From Verrucomicrobiota bacterium (lineage in GTDB: Bacteria > Verrucomicrobiota > Verrucomicrobiia > Limisphaerales > SIBE01), in assembly GCA_016209525.1 (NCBI GenBank), contig JACQWK010000111.1, forward strand, positions 1 to 46,471: DNA of 46,471 nt, written 5' to 3'. This document shows, piece by piece, positions 43,534-46,471 of the stretch. Each line of letters begins with the position of its first letter. Position 1 is the first letter of the stretch. The notes under the pieces were generated by a model, which was given only the letters and a program-made list of their open reading frames with translations, was not told where the DNA came from and did not search any database. Made by a program: the position numbers and the translations under genes.

Positions 43534-45339
43534 TCACTCCCAGCCGATCGGCCTGCCTTGGTTCTGTTCCTGCAGCCAGGTCATCAAAGGTTTGAAGTAT
43601 TCGACCATCGCCCGCGTGGAGAGGTCCTCGCCGGTGGCTTCGCGCAACACCTTTCGCCAATCTTCCGTGCCGCCCTTCCGCATGACGTTCCGCAGAAAGC
43701 CGCCCACCTCTGCATTCTTCGCGTAATTGCACCGTTGCGGCGGCTGCTTCAGAATTCTCCGCACGATGTGGTCGTGAAACTGAAACTTCAAGACCGTCGC
43801 CACGGCGTAGGAATAATAGTAGGCCGGATTGTCGTTGATGTGGGTCTTGGTCGCAGCGTCGCAATATTCCTCGCCGCGCTGAGTCGGAGGTTCGACCCCT
43901 TGAAACTCCCGGACATACTGCCACCAGCGGGCATTCCATTGCTCGGGGCTAAGGCCGCGGGCGTAGATGTCCGCCTCCCAATGCGTCATCGTGCCGGAGC
44001 TCCAGAAGATGAACGGCACCGAATTGGCCAGCGCATCGTTCAGCAAAAAATCGATCTCGTCCGCTTTGTAGTCCGCGGGAAGAATGCCGAGGGATTGGAG
44101 GTAGGCCGGGGAGCCCGAGGCCAATGAAATCAGCTCGCCCATCCCCTCGTGAAAGGCGGGATTGGCTCCGATCCGCAGCAAAGGCGGCACTTCGGGGCGC
44201 GTGTAAGCCATGAAATAATAAGCGTGCCCGAGTTCGTGGTGCGTGGTCTCAAACCATTGCGTGTTGGGTTCGACGCTCATGAGCGACCGGATGTCATTGC
44301 CCAAATCCACATGCCAGCAGGAGCCGTGCGTGTTCTTCTTGCGCGTCTCGCCCTGCTTGAGCGGGTAGAGGTCGGACAACGTCCAAAACGTCGCCGGAAG
44401 TTTTGGGAAACCCATCCCGACGTAAAAATCTTCCGCGGTCTTGACGATCCACTCCGCTGAACGCCCTTTGAAGTAAGGGTCGAGGTTGGCCGCCTCGACG
44501 ATGCCAACCCAGTTTTGGCTCCACCGATTGTTCAGCCAGTGCGCGGGAATCAGCTTCGGCACGGGCTGGCCGTATTTTTGAGCCAGCTTGTGTTTGACCC
44601 AAGTGTGCAGTTGTAGGTAGAGCGGCTTCAAATCCCGCATGAAACTTTGTTGCAGGCTGAGCATCTCGGCGGTGGACATCCCGTAACCGGCAACCTGTAA
44701 ACCAAAATAATCCGAATGGCCCAACTCGCGCGCCACACCGTTGCGAAGGTCTCTCAGCTTGATCAGGCCGGGCTTCAACGCCGGGCCGGATTGCTTGGAG
44801 GCTTCCCAAACGGCCCGGCGCTCGGCCAAGTCCGTGCTCGATTGCAGGAGGTTGTCGATTTCGTTGGCCGTGATCGGTTTGTCCCTGAGGCTGAAGACAA
44901 AGGAGTTTAGCGTCGAAGCTTGCTGGGTTTCGGCCGCGATCCGGGCGGCGACCAGTTCCGGATTGGTCATGGGACCCTCGGCCGCGTTCAGAAGCGCCTT
45001 TTCCAATTGACGGACCGTGATTGGCGCCAGCTCGGAGCGATGGTCGAGCAATGCTTTGGCTTCGCGGATCACGGCGGGGTTTCCGTTGAATGCCGCCAGG
45101 GCTTTTCCCGCAGTCTCCGAAGCCGCATCATGCGCGGGAGTCACATCCGTCATCGCCGCCCATTGCGCCTCGCTGTTGACTCGGTAAAGGGCCCGGTACG
45201 CCTCGTTCGCAAGGTTCAGAAATTGGTCGGCTCGATCTTGGAGGGCTGTCGAGGCGGTAACCGAAGTTGAAATCGCCAGCAGCAAGGGCAGGATGACGCC
45301 GGTTCGCCGCGAAGACGCAGAGTCAGAAAGCAGTTTCAT
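43534..45339 (-). CDS. Peptidase M2 (angiotensin-converting-enzyme-like dipeptidyl carboxypeptidase)
   Basis: A 601-residue zinc metallopeptidase that removes C-terminal dipeptides. HHELGH gives the HExxH zinc site, and NPAFHEGMGELISL gives the third ligand Glu 23-24 residues later. NTHGSCWHVDLGNDIRSLMS, THINDNPAYYYSYAVATVLK and HWLNNRWSQNW are also M2-like. The ATG at 45339 is followed by a signal peptide (LLSDSASSRRTGVILPLLLA then ISTSVTAS), predicting export. An upstream in-frame start at 45375 would spoil the signal. Length fits a single-domain bacterial ACE. Confidence 0.92.
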   Translation of the reverse strand: MKLLSDSASSRRTGVILPLLLAISTSVTASTALQDRADQFLNLANEAYRALYRVNSEAQWAAMTDVTPAHDAASETAGKALAAFNGNPAVIREAKALLDHRSELAPITVRQLEKALLNAAEGPMTNPELVAARIAAETQQASTLNSFVFSLRDKPITANEIDNLLQSSTDLAERRAVWEASKQSGPALKPGLIKLRDLRNGVARELGHSDYFGLQVAGYGMSTAEMLSLQQSFMRDLKPLYLQLHTWVKHKLAQKYGQPVPKLIPAHWLNNRWSQNWVGIVEAANLDPYFKGRSAEWIVKTAEDFYVGMGFPKLPATFWTLSDLYPLKQGETRKKNTHGSCWHVDLGNDIRSLMSVEPNTQWFETTHHELGHAYYFMAYTRPEVPPLLRIGANPAFHEGMGELISLASGSPAYLQSLGILPADYKADEIDFLLNDALANSVPFIFWSSGTMTHWEADIYARGLSPEQWNARWWQYVREFQGVEPPTQRGEEYCDAATKTHINDNPAYYYSYAVATVLKFQFHDHIVRRILKQPPQRCNYAKNAEVGGFLRNVMRKGGTEDWRKVLREATGEDLSTRAMVEYFKPLMTWLQEQNQGRPIGWE

Positions 45340-45399
45340 GTGCCGGAACCTAACGGCGCAGAAATCGGAAAACAATTCGGAAAGGGACTGGGCGGAGGT

Positions 45400-46125
45400 T
45401 CATCTCCGTCCGTCGTAGAAGATTTGAAGTCCCCGGCGATCTCGCAGCGTCGCTTTGGGAGCGAGAAAAAACCTGAGCAGGAGAGCGAGCATCTCCGCCT
45501 TGGTATAAAGGTAAAGCTTGCGGCTTGAAGTCACCGGCGGGTGCTTGTGGAGAATGATCGTCCGCAGCCCCCGGCGCTTGCCCCAGCGCCACAGTTCACG
45601 TCCGAAAACGGCGTCCTCGGCCGCGAACAACTCCTCGTTGAATCCGCCGATGGCGCGAAATGCATCCACGCGGCAGAAGATCATGCACCCAGGGGTGATC
45701 TTGCTGAGCCGGAAGATGAAATTTCCTGCGGCGAGCGCGATCTTCGCCCAGAAGGGAGCATTGTCAAAGGCGATCACCGTTCCACCTCCGGCATACTCAC
45801 CGCTCTCGATCCGATCCAATATTTCGCCAAGCGTGGCCGGCGGGAGCAGCGAATCGGCATCGAGAAACAAAAACCAAGCGCCCGTTGCTGCCGCCGCGCC
45901 CGCGTTCCGCGCACGCGCGATTTGATTGACCGGCTCGAAAACCACTCGTGCTCCCGCAGTCCGAGCCAGGTCGCCGGTGCCGTCGGTCGAATTGTTGTCC
46001 ACCACGATGACTTCCGTCGCCAGATCTCCGCGCGGATGGGCCGCCAGCGCCTCGAATACGCTGCCCAGACAGCCTCGAATGCACTTCGCCTCATTATAGG
46101 CCGGGATGATGACGGAGAGCTTCAT
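45400..46125 (-). CDS. Family-2 glycosyltransferase
   Basis: A 241-residue GT-A fold glycosyltransferase using a nucleotide-sugar donor. KLSVIIPAYNEAKCIRGCL, EVIVVDNNSTDGTGDLAR, and the DxD-type LFLDADSLLPP are diagnostic. GGFNEELFAAEDAVFGREL is the acceptor-side ED motif. A hydrophobic stretch near the C-terminus (AEMLALLLRFFLAP) may touch the membrane. The start is the ATG at 46125, right at the conserved first strand. It precedes the M2 peptidase with 60 bp between; a functional link is not evident. Confidence 0.92.
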   Translation of the reverse strand: MKLSVIIPAYNEAKCIRGCLGSVFEALAAHPRGDLATEVIVVDNNSTDGTGDLARTAGARVVFEPVNQIARARNAGAAAATGAWFLFLDADSLLPPATLGEILDRIESGEYAGGGTVIAFDNAPFWAKIALAAGNFIFRLSKITPGCMIFCRVDAFRAIGGFNEELFAAEDAVFGRELWRWGKRRGLRTIILHKHPPVTSSRKLYLYTKAEMLALLLRFFLAPKATLRDRRGLQIFYDGRR

Positions 46126-46471
46126 GCTTAATTGCACTTCAGATGGCGCGAATCCGCTGGAGGAATAGACCGTGCAACGGGCGGAATGTTTCGGCCATTC
46201 GCAGCGGACGGCGAAGGATCAGCGCGTGAAAGCGTGAAAACGCAAATGGGTCCAGTGGACGAAACGCCTGAGGGGTGAGGCGCCGAACAGGCATAGGATC
46301 GTGTCTGAAACACCGATCATGAGCGGCACAAACTGCAGTCTCCGCCGTTTGTCGAGGCGCCCACCGAAGCGGGCGGCTCGTTCGTGCTCCCTGACCCCAG
46401 ACTAGGCGCTTACGGAGGAGACTGTGGGATGGACTACACGGAAAAGGTTTGTAGTCCCGCCTTTAGGCGGC
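46126..46471. other. Intergenic end region with edge of a family I repeat
   Basis: No gene with family features was seen in these 346 bp. The last bases, GTAGTCCCGCCTTTAGGCGG (46451-46470), match the left arm of the family I palindrome at 24389-24442. The repeat is cut by the window edge. Confidence 0.7.

Noticed and set aside
46128-46313. 61-codon minus-strand open frame
   Set aside because: No family features and no good start context. It lies in repeat-bordered intergenic DNA.
1-46471. CRISPR array, insertion sequence or prophage
   Set aside because: No regularly spaced direct repeats, transposase, integrase or phage structural genes were seen. The repeats present are palindromic and irregularly placed.

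Overview
The window looks like a GC-rich chromosome segment from a Verrucomicrobiota-type bacterium (Limisphaerales/Pedosphaera-like is my best guess). This rests on a DUF1800/DUF1501 pair with a twin-arginine signal, a secreted protein with an Asp-rich calcium-repeat tail, and abundant palindromic intergenic repeats. No rRNA or 16S is present, so the taxonomy is inference.

Layout. 1-15891: a hybrid NRPS/PKS locus. An adenylation-carrier protein with a threonine-type code is followed by a 3,539-residue megasynthase, KS-AT-ACP-aminotransferase-C-A(N-methyltransferase)-PCP. An acyltransferase-3 membrane protein and an E1-alpha-like thiamine-diphosphate dehydrogenase follow on the same strand. 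16125-19131: DUF1800 and DUF1501 proteins. 19124-20748 (minus): a HAD-Nudix fusion coupled to a FolB-like aldolase. 21157-22101 (minus): a secreted thioredoxin-like protein whose frame is interrupted only by a UGA, placed exactly where the first Cys of a CxxC motif should be. A hairpin of bacterial SECIS type follows, so this is a candidate selenoprotein. 22449-24291 (minus): obg, rpmA, rplU. 24586-27388: a hypothetical protein and a two-piece cation/proton antiporter. 27736-33063: a DUF255 thioredoxin-domain protein, an Rrf2 regulator, a DapA-family protein and a Gfo/Idh/MocA oxidoreductase. 33667-38328 (minus): a GH57/DUF3536 protein and GlgB. 38669-43335: a cassette of a zinc-ribbon DNA methylase, a ParB-like protein and nuclease-like proteins, probably restriction or defence. 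43534-46125 (minus): an M2-type dipeptidase and a family-2 glycosyltransferase.

Two things stand out. First, the UGA-containing thioredoxin-like gene (UxxC). Second, at least ten families of short palindromic repeats. Several families occur between genes and also in frame inside genes, above all in loops and linkers of the NRPS/PKS proteins and in the linker of the HAD-Nudix fusion. The repeats behave like portable, translatable linker cassettes.

Predicted chemistry of the NRPS/PKS line (inference): Thr is loaded, extended by malonate, and the beta-keto group is transaminated to a beta-amine. The chain is then condensed with an N-methylated amino acid. No thioesterase or reductase domain is visible, so the release step is unknown.
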